The position numbers were made by a program, and so were the translations under genes. The notes under the pieces were generated by a model, which was not told where the DNA came from, made no database searches, and saw only the letters and a list, made by a program, of their open reading frames with translations. Positions 8,196 to 16,255 of a stretch of DNA of 31,591 nt are shown here, one piece after another; positions within the stretch are counted from its first letter, which is position 1; each line of letters opens with the position of its first letter. The DNA is from CAZOWL01 sp964583605 (GTDB lineage: Bacteria; Pseudomonadota; Gammaproteobacteria; Chromatiales; Chromatiaceae): the NCBI GenBank assembly GCA_964583605.1, contig CAZOWL010000049.1, positions 1 through 31,591 of the forward strand, read 5' to 3'.

Positions 8196-9263
8196 TCATG
8201 CTGCTGCGGCCGGCTGGCGCGGCAGCTTCTGCGCGTCGGACCGCTCGACGGCGACGTCGATCAGGTCGACACTGAGCCCGAGCAGCCGGCCCTGGACGAG
8301 GCCGAACAGGCTCAGCAGGTCGCGCTCGCGAAGCATCAGATAGGCGAGGGCACGGGCCGCCGCAGAGCTGCCTTGCCTCAGCACGAAGCGGGCCTGCTCG
8401 GCGAAATAGCTACCCAGTCGATGCTGTACCGCGATCAGATCGCCGCAATCGGCGAGGTGGCCACGCAAGGGTTGCGGCAAGGCCTCGAGCACCTGCTCCA
8501 GGCTCTCCAGGTTGACCAGCTCGAGCAGACGCCCGCGGTGCAACAGCCGCGGCGAGGGCACAAGACGAAAGAAGGTCTCCGACGGCGAGAGCTCGAAGTT
8601 GAAGCGTGAGCGCAAGAGCCAGATCAGGCTGACACGATCCAGCAGGGCGCCGACGAGCACCTGCAGCCACTGCCGGGTCTCGTCGTGAAATTGGGCCACC
8701 TGCCGTGCGAGGCCGGCGTAGTAGCGTTGATCGATGGCGGCCTCGAGGGCGAAGGACTCCCCGCGCTGCTCGTAGACCTCGCGCGCCTGGCGGGCGATCA
8801 GCGTGTAGGGCCCGCCCTCCAGGGCGCGGAGCAGCTCAAGCACGTTCTCGGCGCGCAAGAGCCGGGTCTCCTCGGCGAGCTGCAGCTGCGGCGGCAGCGC
8901 GTACAGGTGGGCCTGGATGTCCCGCTGATCGAGACCGTGAAGCGTGCCGCGGATCAGGGCCTTGAGATTGAACAGGCCGTACTTTCGGCTCCAGGCCAGG
9001 AGCAAGCCGCGCTCGGTGGTGAGCATCGGTCGGATCAAGATGGCCTGCTCGGCGAGCAGCATATGAGTCAGCGCCTGTTCGATGGCCCGACTCTTTGCCC
9101 GGGTACTTACCGGCTCGTTGAGGCAGGTGGCAAGCCCGAAGCGCTCGGCGAACTCCGGCAGCTCCAACTGCGCCAAGGCGGCGAGCTCGGCGTCGTCCAG
9201 CAACGCGCTCGCGAGGATGGAGACCCGCGTGCTCAGATACGCTTGACGTGCTGCGCTGGACAT
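8196..9263 (-). CDS. atpC: V/A-type ATPase subunit C/d (rotor-stalk connector), copy 1
   Basis: 355 residues, almost wholly helical and rich in Leu, Ala, Arg and Glu, with the repeated helical-bundle character of the V/A-type C (eukaryotic d) subunit that links the central stalk to the K ring. N-terminal AYLSTRVSILASALLDDAELAALAQL resembles the family opening. It lies between the stalk subunit gene and atpI, the expected place. The paralogue in the other operon is about 60 residues shorter and frameshifted. There are no catalytic motifs to check, so the call rests on length, composition and position. Confidence 0.85.
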   Translation of the reverse strand: MSSAARQAYLSTRVSILASALLDDAELAALAQLELPEFAERFGLATCLNEPVSTRAKSRAIEQALTHMLLAEQAILIRPMLTTERGLLLAWSRKYGLFNLKALIRGTLHGLDQRDIQAHLYALPPQLQLAEETRLLRAENVLELLRALEGGPYTLIARQAREVYEQRGESFALEAAIDQRYYAGLARQVAQFHDETRQWLQVLVGALLDRVSLIWLLRSRFNFELSPSETFFRLVPSPRLLHRGRLLELVNLESLEQVLEALPQPLRGHLADCGDLIAVQHRLGSYFAEQARFVLRQGSSAAARALAYLMLRERDLLSLFGLVQGRLLGLSVDLIDVAVERSDAQKLPRQPAAAA

Positions 9264-9292
9264 GAGGTTGCTGATCGCTCGCGATGGCCAGG

Positions 9293-9334
9293 CATCTCTC
9301 TCAGAGCGTCTCGCTCAGAGCATCTCGCTCAGAG
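9293..9334. repeat. 14-bp tandem repeat, three units
   Basis: Three near-identical 14-base units of the form CRTCTCKCTCAGAG overlap the end of the leftward stalk gene and the spacer before atpC1. Unit changes would alter the tail of the stalk subunit and the spacing to atpC. Confidence 0.7.
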
Positions 9335-9646
9335 CGCCGGGTCGATCAAGACCTGAAAGGCCGCTTCCAAGGCCTCGTCCTCGCGCTCCTCGGCCATATC
9401 GCGCAGTTGCACGTGACGCTCATCGTAACGCCGCTTGAGCTCGGCGATCGTCTGCTCGGCGCGCTCCTCGGCCTTCTTGATGAAGGCGCGATGCAGATCG
9501 GGCACCCGGGCGGTGAGCCGCTCGTCTTCGACGCGGGCCTCACGCATCGCCGCCTGAATGACCTGCTCCAGCTCGGCCTCGGCCTGCTGGGCAATGCGCT
9601 CCGCACGCAGCTCGGCATCGAGCAGGCGTTGAAGGGTGTTGTCCAT
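9329..9646 (-). CDS. V/A-type ATPase peripheral stalk subunit G/H, copy 1
   Basis: 105 residues, predicted as one long coiled coil (LLDAELRAERIAQQAEAELEQVIQAAMREARVEDERL ... KAEERAEQTIAELKRRYDERH), the hallmark of the G/H (NtpF/AhaH) stalk partner of subunit E. First gene of the leftward operon. The start at 9646 (MDNTLQRLL) is preferred; a start at 9715 would add 23 residues with no coiled-coil character. A G-rich stretch precedes the ATG. Low sequence conservation is normal for this subunit, so position carries much of the call. Confidence 0.8.
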   Translation of the reverse strand: MDNTLQRLLDAELRAERIAQQAEAELEQVIQAAMREARVEDERLTARVPDLHRAFIKKAEERAEQTIAELKRRYDERHVQLRDMAEEREDEALEAAFQVLIDPAL

Positions 9647-9853
9647 CGTCAAGCCCCCCGCGAAAACAACCGGCCCGTCGTCTAGTCTACACCGCGCCGG
9701 CGCTCGCGTCGGCACCCGAGGGGCGTCACTGATCCCGGCGGTGGCTTGCGGCCGGCCCGGCGTTGACGGTGATCAATCCTAATCGGCCGCCGCCGTGCCG
9801 GCGCGAATCGCTGTGCTAGGCTACCGGCTCGCCCTAGAAGCCGTTGCCGTTTC
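9647..9853. promoter_or_regulatory. Shared divergent regulatory region of the two ATPase operons
   Basis: This 207-base region separates two divergently read V-type ATPase operons and must hold both promoters unless one is remote. A TTGACG at 9763-9768 (plus strand) lacks a good -10 box at normal spacing. TAGGCT at 9817-9822 could be a plus-strand -10 box, and TAGACT near 9682 a minus-strand one. CTAGG (9816-9820) and CCTAG (9833-9837) form a short inverted repeat just before the rightward start. None of these is strong; the regulatory role rests on position. Confidence 0.45.
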
Positions 9854-10189
9854 ATGACGATCGAGTCAATCGATACCGCGGAGGTCGATCAGGCCATCAA
9901 CCGCGTCCTCGAGGCCGAGCGGGAGAGCCGAGCCGCTGTCGCGCGGTGTGCGGACCAGGCAGCGGCTATGCTCGCAACGGCCCGCAGCCAGGCGGAGCGC
10001 ATTACGCGGCGCATGGAGTCGCGCAGCCAAAGGCTCTCGGAGATCGCGGATCGGCAGGTCGCGCGGGCTCAGCAGGAGCACGATGCCAAGCCGGTGGAGG
10101 GGAGTAGCAGTGAGGGTCTCGTTGTCGATGATGGGTTGCAACAGGTCATCGAGAGTCTCGTCGACGAGATCGTCGGCGCGCGCGAATGA
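9854..10189 (+). CDS. V/A-type ATPase peripheral stalk subunit G/H, copy 2
   Basis: 111 residues, coiled coil over about residues 8-80 (VDQAINRVLEAERESRAAVARCADQAAAMLATARSQAERITRRMESRSQRLSEIADRQVARAQQEH). First gene of the rightward operon, the mirror of the gene at 9329. The C-terminal VDDGLQQVIESLVDEIVGA is a separate short helix. Its stop overlaps the start of the next gene (ATGA). It is recognised by position, length and heptad character, not by a motif. Confidence 0.72.
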   Translation: MTIESIDTAEVDQAINRVLEAERESRAAVARCADQAAAMLATARSQAERITRRMESRSQRLSEIADRQVARAQQEHDAKPVEGSSSEGLVVDDGLQQVIESLVDEIVGARE

Positions 10190-11077
10190 TGTCGGCCCAG
10201 CATGCCTTCGGCTATGCGCAGGCCCGGATCCAGGCGCGCTTCGCCGCGCTGCCTGATGAGCCGGACTGGGCGCGTCTGGCTCCGACCCGAACCCTGGCCG
10301 CCTTCTTGGAAGAGGCCCGCAAGATGACGCCATTCGGGCACTGGCTACGCGGCATCTCATTGCGCAGCGATGCCCACGAGCTGGAAAGGGGCCTGCGCGC
10401 CCAGTATCGCGAAGCGGTGGAGCTGGTTGCGGGCTGGGTCCCGGCGCCGTGGCGGGAAGCCGTGCTCTGGGCGCGCTGGCTGGCCTGGCTCCCGATGCTC
10501 GCACATCTGTCCCAGCGGGGGGCGATGCCAGATTGGGCGCACAAGGATTTCCTCGTGCGGACCCTGCTGGACGGCGCCGAAGAGCTGAAGCCTAAGCTGC
10601 TCGCGGCTGCGGGTCTGTCACCGTTGCTGGCCGTACACGACCATAGCGGCAAGCCAGCCTCTCATCATCAGAGGACGCGTACCGCCGTGCTGGCTCCCCC
10701 TCCCTGGCCCTCCCTGGCCCTCCCTCGCACCGGCGGCGGGAGAAGCGGAGGGCGTGGCGCGCGATTCAGGTCGTTATGGCGATGTCGGCGAGCGCTGGCG
10801 GGTTGAGTGGCTGGCCCGCTGGCCGCGATGCAGCGGCAGGCGTCGCGCGGCCCTGGAAGCTGTCGCGGCCCTGGTAATGGCCCCTGGAACCGGTCTCGAG
10901 CCAGGCGCGTCAGTCGCTTCGCGCCGGGCCTTGCGCGAACGGCTGCGGGGGCGATTTCGCTACGACCTGCTGCAGCCGGCGACGGTCTTCATCTTCCTCG
11001 CCCTCGTGGGTCTGGACCTCGAGCGGCTGCGCGGCGAGCTGGTTGCCCGCGTGCTTTTCGCGACGGGGCCGGCGTGA
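10186..11077 (+). pseudogene. atpC: V/A-type ATPase subunit C/d, copy 2, frameshifted
   Basis: The first part reads in one frame from ATG 10186 to about 10725; the C-terminal half continues in the next frame (GVARDSGRYGDVGERWRVEWLARWP ... FIFLALVGLDLERLRGELVARVLFATGPA) to the stop at 11075-11077. The switch falls at a 10-base tandem repeat (10701-10720 plus flanking partial units). Removing one 10-base unit gives a single frame of about 293 codons, WPSLAPAAGEAEGVARDSGRYGDVGERW across the join. The product is shorter than copy 1 (355). The last codon overlaps the start of atpI2. It could be inactive, or switched on by loss of one repeat unit. Confidence 0.7.
10698..10725. repeat. 10-bp tandem repeat at the atpC2 frameshift
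   Basis: Two perfect TCCCTGGCCC units (10701-10710, 10711-10720) flanked by partial copies (CCC before, TCCCT after). As 10 leaves remainder 1 on division by 3, gain or loss of one unit shifts the frame by exactly the amount seen in atpC2. Confidence 0.85.
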
Positions 11078-13017
11078 TGCTCGGCCCAACGGCGGCCTGC
11101 TGGCTGGAGGTGCTGTGCAGCCGTCGCGATGCGGTGCGCACTGCGGCGATTCTGGCCGCCACCCGTGCGGTTGAGATCGAGCTCCGACCCGAGGCCGTCA
11201 CCGAGTCACCGGTGCAGGAGCTCGGTTCCGGGCTGGCAGAGTATGAGCGGTTGCGTGTCCGCTATGAGCGCTATTGGCAGCGCGGCCGATTCCGGTTGTC
11301 ACCCTTTGCGGGGACGCCGCGTGTCGTTCTCGATCTGGCCTTGACGCGGCTCGCCGCATGGCGCAAGGAGGCCGACCCGCTCATCGATACCTTGCAGGAC
11401 TGCGAGGCGGAGCTGAGCCTCCTGAAGCGGCTCGGCGGCATCATCGAGCGCCTTAGGCACGGACTGGTCGATTTGCATCTCATCGCCCAGTGTGGTCCTG
11501 TGCTCGCGAGCTTCTGCGCGTTACTGCCGCGTCAGGCGGAGCCGAAGCTGCCGGACTGGGTGATCGTGCGCCCGATCGCCTGGGAGGAGGAGCGCTGCTT
11601 CCTGATCTTGGGTCCGGCCAAATCGCTCGGCGAGGTGAAGCACCAGATCAGCGCCGCAAAGGGGCGGATCATCGAGCGTCCGGACTGGCTGCGTGGCGAG
11701 GTCGATGATGCCGGGGCCCGTATCCTGGCCCGCTGCCGCTTCCTTTCCGTGCGTATCGTGCACCTTTACGCCGAGCTGGACAGTCTGTTCGAGGACCACG
11801 CGCTTGGTGATGTCCTGGCCGAAATGGCCTGGCTCGCCTGGTTCAGGCAGCATGTCGGCGCACTGGAGCGCGAGGGCGACTATCTTGCCTGGATCACCGG
11901 GTGGACCGACGATCCGAGCGGCCGTATTCCGCGCACAGCGCTCGATCGCTATCGAAGCGGCGCCATCCTGCGCCTGGCGGCGCCCCCCCGCGGGGCACGC
12001 CCGCCGCAGATCCTGACGAATCCACAGTGGCTGCGACCGTTCGAGGTCTTCGCGCGGGCGTTGGGCGTGCCGGGAGCTGAGGAGGCGGATCCGACACCCG
12101 TCCTGGCCGTGGTCGTGCCATGGCTGTTCGGATACATGTTCGGCGATGTCGGTCAGGGTCTGGTCTTGGTTCTGCTCGGGTGGTGGCTGCGCCCGCGCTT
12201 TGAAGTGGCGCGGCTGCTGATCCCGTGTGGCCTTTCGGCGATGGCCTTCGGCCTGCTCTTCGGCAGTATTTTTGCGCGCGAGGACCTGATCCCAGCCCTC
12301 TGGCTGCATCCGCTCGATGCGCCGCTGGTGGTGCTGCTGGTACCTTTGGTTCTCGGTGTCGGCCTGCTCGGTCTCGGCCAGGCCTTACTATGAAATTCGC
12401 GTAGTACGTTCGCTCCCTCGCCCTCTGGGAGAGGGTTCGGGTGAGGGAACGATCAGGGACAAAGCGACCTTTCATCATCTGGGGTGGCTCGCCTCGTCCC
12501 ATGATCGTTAGGTGGTCTGGGCGCTTACCGCCGCGGCGCCTTCGGGGAGTGGCTGCGTGTCGATGCCGGCTTCTTGGCCCTTTACCTCGGGCTGATCGGC
12601 TCGCTGGCGAGTCCGACGTTGTACTGGCTGCCATTAATCGGTTTGGTGTGGTATCTGACCGGGACCTTGATAACGTATCGCGCCTGGGCGGGTGTCCTCG
12701 CCGCCCTCGGCCGCTCGGTCGAGAACGGCCTACAGATCATGGTCAATACCCTCTCGTTTGCCCGGGTGGGCGCTTTCGCCTTGGCGCATGCCGCGCTCTC
12801 CGCGGCGATCGTCACCTTGGCGGATACCGCGCCGGCGATCCTCGATCTTGTCCTTCTTGCGTTGGGCAATGTCGTCCTGATCGCCCTTGAAGGCTTGGTC
12901 GTCTCGATTCAGACGACACGCTTGATCCTGTTCGAGTTCTTCAATCGCTTTCTGCGCGGAACCGGCCGGGCCTTCCGCCCGCTGCCGCCTCCGCCAACGG
13001 TGGTTGGGGTCAGATGA
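11077..13017 (+). pseudogene. atpI: V/A-type ATPase subunit I, copy 2, split by a 123-bp element
   Basis: The ATG at 11077 overlaps the atpC2 stop (TGATG). The N-terminal cytoplasmic half and first membrane helices (EEADPTPVLAVVVPWLFGYMFGDVGQGLVLVLLGWWL, GLSAMAFGLLFGSIFAREDL) read intact to codon TTA at 12385. There an element (12387-12509) brings a TGA at 12391, giving a 438-residue fragment. After the element the same frame resumes as GGLGAYRRGAFGEWLRVDAGFLALYLGLIGSL and runs to 13017. The essential arginine (codon 12763, NTLSFARVGAF) is in this separated part. The first possible start for it is TTG 12574. Deleting 123 bases restores one continuous reading frame of about 605 codons. Very likely inactive as a single protein. 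Confidence 0.85.
12387..12509 (-). mobile_element. 123-bp dispersed element, copy A (inside atpI2)
   Basis: One of six same-length copies. Orientation is given relative to the form starting AACGATCATGGG and ending near TTTCAT.GT. The element brings three in-frame stop codons into atpI2. TT occurs on both sides (gccTT | AC...GATCG TT | agg), so a 2-base target duplication or a TT-ended element are both possible. Right-arm sequence differs from other copies (GTCCC, CTTTG) but still pairs with the left arm through A-T and G-U pairs. Confidence 0.85.
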
Positions 13018-13068
13018 ACGCCAGACGGCCGCGAGCCCGGACGGCTGGCATCTACGGAGATCATTGAT

Positions 13069-13434
13069 GTGATGGGAAAGAAGGCACTGTTCGTGGGCGC
13101 GCTGATCGTCGGCGTAGCCCTGCTCGGCGCACTGTCGAGCTTGATGCTCTGGCATCCGCTTGCCTTGGCCTCCGAGGCGACGAGTGCGCCAGTCGGTGCC
13201 GCCAGCAACGAGCCGGCCGCGGCTCAGTGGGCCTATCTGGCGGCCGCGCTGGTCACGGGTATCGCGTCGCTCGGCGCTGCCTATGCCGTCGCCACGGTGG
13301 GCACCGCGGCCGTTGGCGCGCTGACGGAGAAGCCGGAGCTTTTCGGGCGCGTCATCATCCTGGTTGGGCTCGCAGAAGGCATCGCCATCTATGGCGTCAT
13401 CATCTCGGTCATCATCCTGAACCGGCTCGGCTGA
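13069..13434 (+). CDS. atpK: V/A-type ATPase subunit K (membrane rotor ring), copy 2
   Basis: 121 residues, three membrane helices: an N-terminal helix that may be a cleaved signal peptide (about 5-27), an Ala/Gly-rich linker (residues 34-53), and one hairpin (55-83 and 92-118). The ion-binding residue is Glu103 in VGLAEGIAIYGVIISVIIL. This is a single-hairpin proteolipid, unlike the double-hairpin copy 1, so a ring built from it would carry one carboxylate per hairpin and a different ion-to-ATP ratio. GTG 13069 and ATG 13072 are adjacent; GGAG lies about nine bases before the GTG. Confidence 0.9.
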   Translation: MMGKKALFVGALIVGVALLGALSSLMLWHPLALASEATSAPVGAASNEPAAAQWAYLAAALVTGIASLGAAYAVATVGTAAVGALTEKPELFGRVIILVGLAEGIAIYGVIISVIILNRLG

Positions 13435-13435
13435 C

Positions 13436-13729
13436 GTGCTGCCGTGCGTCTTCTTAGGTGATGAGGTGAGCGCGACGGGTTGGCGTCTCGCGGGGCTCCC
13501 CGTGTATGTTCCAGCGCCGTCAGAGGCGCCGACGCTGTTCGAGACCTTGTGTAGCGAGGCGCAGCTGATTCTGATCACGGCCGAGGTGGCCGATTGGCTT
13601 CCGGCGGAGTCTCTGAGGCGGCGGCTGCGCGAGGAGTGGCCTCTGGTGCTAGTGCTGCCTGATATCCGCGGCCGACATCAGCCAGCGAGCCTCGCCGACA
13701 CGCTGCGGCGCCAGCTCGGGATGGCCTAA
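13436..13729 (+). CDS. atpF: V/A-type ATPase subunit F (central stalk), copy 2
   Basis: 97 residues, GTG start at 13436, one base after the atpK2 stop. It contains the FLGDEVSATGWRLAGLPVY strand-loop seen in copy 1 (FFGDAHLADGFRLIGFEA) and the later ILITAEVADWLP and LVLVLPDIRG strands. It is 20 residues shorter than copy 1, mainly at the N-terminus. It ends overlapping the atpE2 start. It would bind the D shaft encoded at the end of this operon. Confidence 0.82.
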   Translation: MLPCVFLGDEVSATGWRLAGLPVYVPAPSEAPTLFETLCSEAQLILITAEVADWLPAESLRRRLREEWPLVLVLPDIRGRHQPASLADTLRRQLGMA

Positions 13730-14457
13730 TGCGCCTCGCCGAGCGCGAACAGGGCCTTCTCAGGCTGGTCGAGCAATATCGCGACGAGGAGTGCCGACGG
13801 CGGTTAGCGGCGGCGCGGTCCGAGGCGGCTGCTATCCTGCGGCAGACGTACGCCAAAGAGCGCGCCCGTCTCCACGAACGGGCCGAGGCGGAGCGACACA
13901 GCGCACGCCTGCGCATCGAGGCCTTGCTCGCCGATCGCGAGACGCGCGCGCGCCGCAAAGCCGAGCAGGCGAATGCCCTCTTCCTGGCGAAGGCCTGGCC
14001 AAAGCTCGAGGCGGCGCTTTTGGCCCGTTGGCGGACGCCTGAGGGTCGGCGCCGTTGGGCCGAGCGGGCGCTCGACGTTGCGCAGCAGCGGCTCCCGGTG
14101 GCGGATCAAGACGGGCCATGGGTGATTCGGCACGCTTGCGATTGGTCGGACGAGGAGCAGCGTGACCTGTTCGTGACCCTCCGGCTCGATCTTCGCGATC
14201 CCCCGCGTGTCCTGCGCGACACCGGCCTGCGGGCCGGTCTCATCATCACGGCCGCCGGGGCCCTGCTCGATCTCAGCCTCGCGGGCCTGCTGCACGATCG
14301 ATCGCGCCTGGAGGCGCGCCTGCTCGCCCTGCTCCAGGGGTCGGGCTCGCAGGGGTCGAGCTTGCAGGGATTGGCCTCGCAGGGGTTGGGCTCGGCTTGC
14401 GGTGGTGCGGGCGCACCGTCCGCGCGCGGTGCCCGGTCGCTGGTGCCGACGGCATGA
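13729..14457 (+). CDS. atpE: V/A-type ATPase subunit E (peripheral stalk), copy 2
   Basis: 242 residues. Long charged N-terminal helix (LAEREQGLLRLVEQYRDEECRRRLAAARSEAAAILRQTYAKERARLHERAEAERHSARLRIEALL) followed by a globular C-terminal domain (PPRVLRDTGLRAGLIITAAGALLDLSLAGLLHDRSRLEARLLALL). The last 40 residues are an addition not seen in copy 1: a pentapeptide repeat QGSGS-QGSSL-QGLAS-QGLGS encoded by four 15-base units, then an Ala/Gly/Arg tail. The ATG at 13729 overlaps the atpF2 stop, and the stop overlaps the atpA2 start. Confidence 0.85.
   Translation: MRLAEREQGLLRLVEQYRDEECRRRLAAARSEAAAILRQTYAKERARLHERAEAERHSARLRIEALLADRETRARRKAEQANALFLAKAWPKLEAALLARWRTPEGRRRWAERALDVAQQRLPVADQDGPWVIRHACDWSDEEQRDLFVTLRLDLRDPPRVLRDTGLRAGLIITAAGALLDLSLAGLLHDRSRLEARLLALLQGSGSQGSSLQGLASQGLGSACGGAGAPSARGARSLVPTA
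14335..14394 (+). repeat. 15-bp coding tandem repeat, four units
   Basis: Four units of 15 bases (pattern CAGGGRTYGRSCTYG) within the 3' end of atpE2, each encoding a QGxxS/L pentapeptide. Unit length is a multiple of three, so copy-number changes keep the frame. Confidence 0.85.
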
Positions 14458-16250
14458 GCTCAGCGAGCACAACATGGGTGAGCGGTCCTGTGCTGCGGGC
14501 GCGGCCGGATGGGCCGTTCCGGCTCCGCGAGGCCGTCTCCGTCGGTCCTCAACGCCTCCTCGGTGAGGTCATTCGGCTCGCCCGCGAGGAGATCGTCGTT
14601 CAGATCTACGAGGACACCAGCGGTCTTCGCCCAGGCACCAAGGTGGAGGGGCAGGGTGGTCTGCTGTCGGTCAGGCTTGGCCCAGGTCTGCTCGGTCGGA
14701 TCTTCGATGGCCTGCTGCGCCCGATTGGCGATCCGAGCGAGCCCTACGTGCTGCCTGGCCTCACGGCCGCCCCTCGCGAGTCCTTTTCTTTCCGGCCTCT
14801 CTGTGCCCTTGGGGATACGATTGGGGCCGGGCAGCCTATCGGCGAGGTGCGCTCGGCGAACGGGGCTGTTCAGACCTGCCTGCTGGCACCAGACCAACCA
14901 GTTGGCACGGTCGTTGACATCGCTGCGGCGGGCGAGTACGCCGGTGATGAGGTCATCGGGCGTGCGCGTGGCGAAGAGGGGGACCTGTTCAGTCTGACGA
15001 TGTGTCACGACTGGCCCGTGCGGCAGGTCCGGCCGGTCGCGGCGCGGCTTCCGGCGGACGAGCCGATGGTGACCGGTCAGCGGGTCATCGATTGCCTGTT
15101 TCCGATCGCCCGCGGCGGCACCGGGGCAGTCCCCGGTGGGTTCGGTACTGGCAAGACCGTCTTGCTCGAGACGGTGGCCAAGTGGTGCGATGCCGATATC
15201 ATCGTCTACGTCGGGTGCGGGGAGCGTGGCAACGAGCTGGCCGGGCTGCTGGCCGATCTCGCTGAGCTGGTCGATCCGCGCAGCGGGCGGCCGCTCCTGG
15301 AGCGCACCGTGGTCATCGCCAACACCTCGAACATGCCGGTCTCGGCGCGGGAGGCGAGCATCTACACGGCGATCACGGTCGCCGAGTATTTTCGTGACCA
15401 GGGCCTCAACGTGACCCTCATGGCCGACTCGACGAGTCGCTGGGCCGAAGCCCTGAGGGAGGTCTCAGGGCGGCTCGGTGAGCTGCCGGGAGAGGCCGGC
15501 TTTCCCGCCTATTTGAGCAGCCGACTGGCCGGCTTTTACGAGCGGGCGGCCAGGGTGCAGGCGTTGAGCGGGAAGACCGGCGCGGTCACGATCCTCGGTG
15601 CCGTGAGCCCGCCGTCAGGGGATTTCTCCGAGCCGATCACGAATCATACGCGGCGGTACGTCGATTGCCTCTGGGCGCTCGACGTCAAGCGCGCCCAGGC
15701 GCGCTTCTATCCCGCCATTCATCCACTCCAATCCTACAGCCTCGTCGCGACAGACCTGTCGCGCTGGTGGCACGGACAAGGCTGCACGCGTTGGGAGGAG
15801 CTGCGGCGCCGTTTCCTGACGCTGCTCGAGGACGAGGCGCGCTTGGAGCGGATGGCGCGCATCATCGGCCGCGATGCGATGCCGCCCCGTCAGCGACTGA
15901 CGCTTCTCTGCGCGCAGCTCGTCGGCCAGGGCTTCCTGCGTCAGTCGGCCTTCTCCGAGAACGACCGCTACGCCAGCCCTGAGCGCCAAGCCGTGATGAT
16001 GCGCCTGATCGGTCGCTTCATCGAGGGTGCGGACGAGCTCCTCGTCCGCGGCCTCGTGCCGGAGCAGATCGCGGCCACGCCGGTCTTTCGCGCTCTGATG
16101 CGCATGGGTGAGGAGATCCCCGAGGGCGACTGGGAACGCTTCTCGGCGCTCGATGCGGAGCTGACCAACACCTTTGCCCAACTGCAGGACTTGGCCTCAG
16201 AGCTACACCGCCTCAGCGACGCGCAGATTCGGGCGCACCTGGGGGGCTGA
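14454..16250 (+). CDS. atpA: V/A-type ATPase subunit A (catalytic), copy 2
   Basis: 598 residues, the same length as copy 1 but clearly diverged, so not a recent duplicate. Key catalytic elements are kept: Walker A GGFGTGKT (residues 228-235; GPFGAGKT in copy 1), VGCGERGNE (GER 256-258), NTSNMPVSAREASIY, and VTLMADSTSRWAEALREVSGRLG. Nothing in the sequence suggests loss of catalysis. The ATG at 14454 overlaps the atpE2 stop. The gene downstream is D, not B: this operon has no B subunit, so any A3B3 head containing this protein would need B from the divergent operon. Confidence 0.94.
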   Translation: MSSASTTWVSGPVLRARPDGPFRLREAVSVGPQRLLGEVIRLAREEIVVQIYEDTSGLRPGTKVEGQGGLLSVRLGPGLLGRIFDGLLRPIGDPSEPYVLPGLTAAPRESFSFRPLCALGDTIGAGQPIGEVRSANGAVQTCLLAPDQPVGTVVDIAAAGEYAGDEVIGRARGEEGDLFSLTMCHDWPVRQVRPVAARLPADEPMVTGQRVIDCLFPIARGGTGAVPGGFGTGKTVLLETVAKWCDADIIVYVGCGERGNELAGLLADLAELVDPRSGRPLLERTVVIANTSNMPVSAREASIYTAITVAEYFRDQGLNVTLMADSTSRWAEALREVSGRLGELPGEAGFPAYLSSRLAGFYERAARVQALSGKTGAVTILGAVSPPSGDFSEPITNHTRRYVDCLWALDVKRAQARFYPAIHPLQSYSLVATDLSRWWHGQGCTRWEELRRRFLTLLEDEARLERMARIIGRDAMPPRQRLTLLCAQLVGQGFLRQSAFSENDRYASPERQAVMMRLIGRFIEGADELLVRGLVPEQIAATPVFRALMRMGEEIPEGDWERFSALDAELTNTFAQLQDLASELHRLSDAQIRAHLGG

Positions 16251-16255
16251 AGGAC

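Noticed and set aside
9293..9334. CRISPR-like array
   Set aside because: The units are contiguous with no spacers; it is a simple tandem repeat. No CRISPR array or cas gene is present anywhere in the window.
14397..14453. N-terminal extension of atpA2
   Set aside because: The added 19 residues lie inside atpE2 and look random. The ATG at 14454 overlaps the atpE2 stop, as is usual in this operon.
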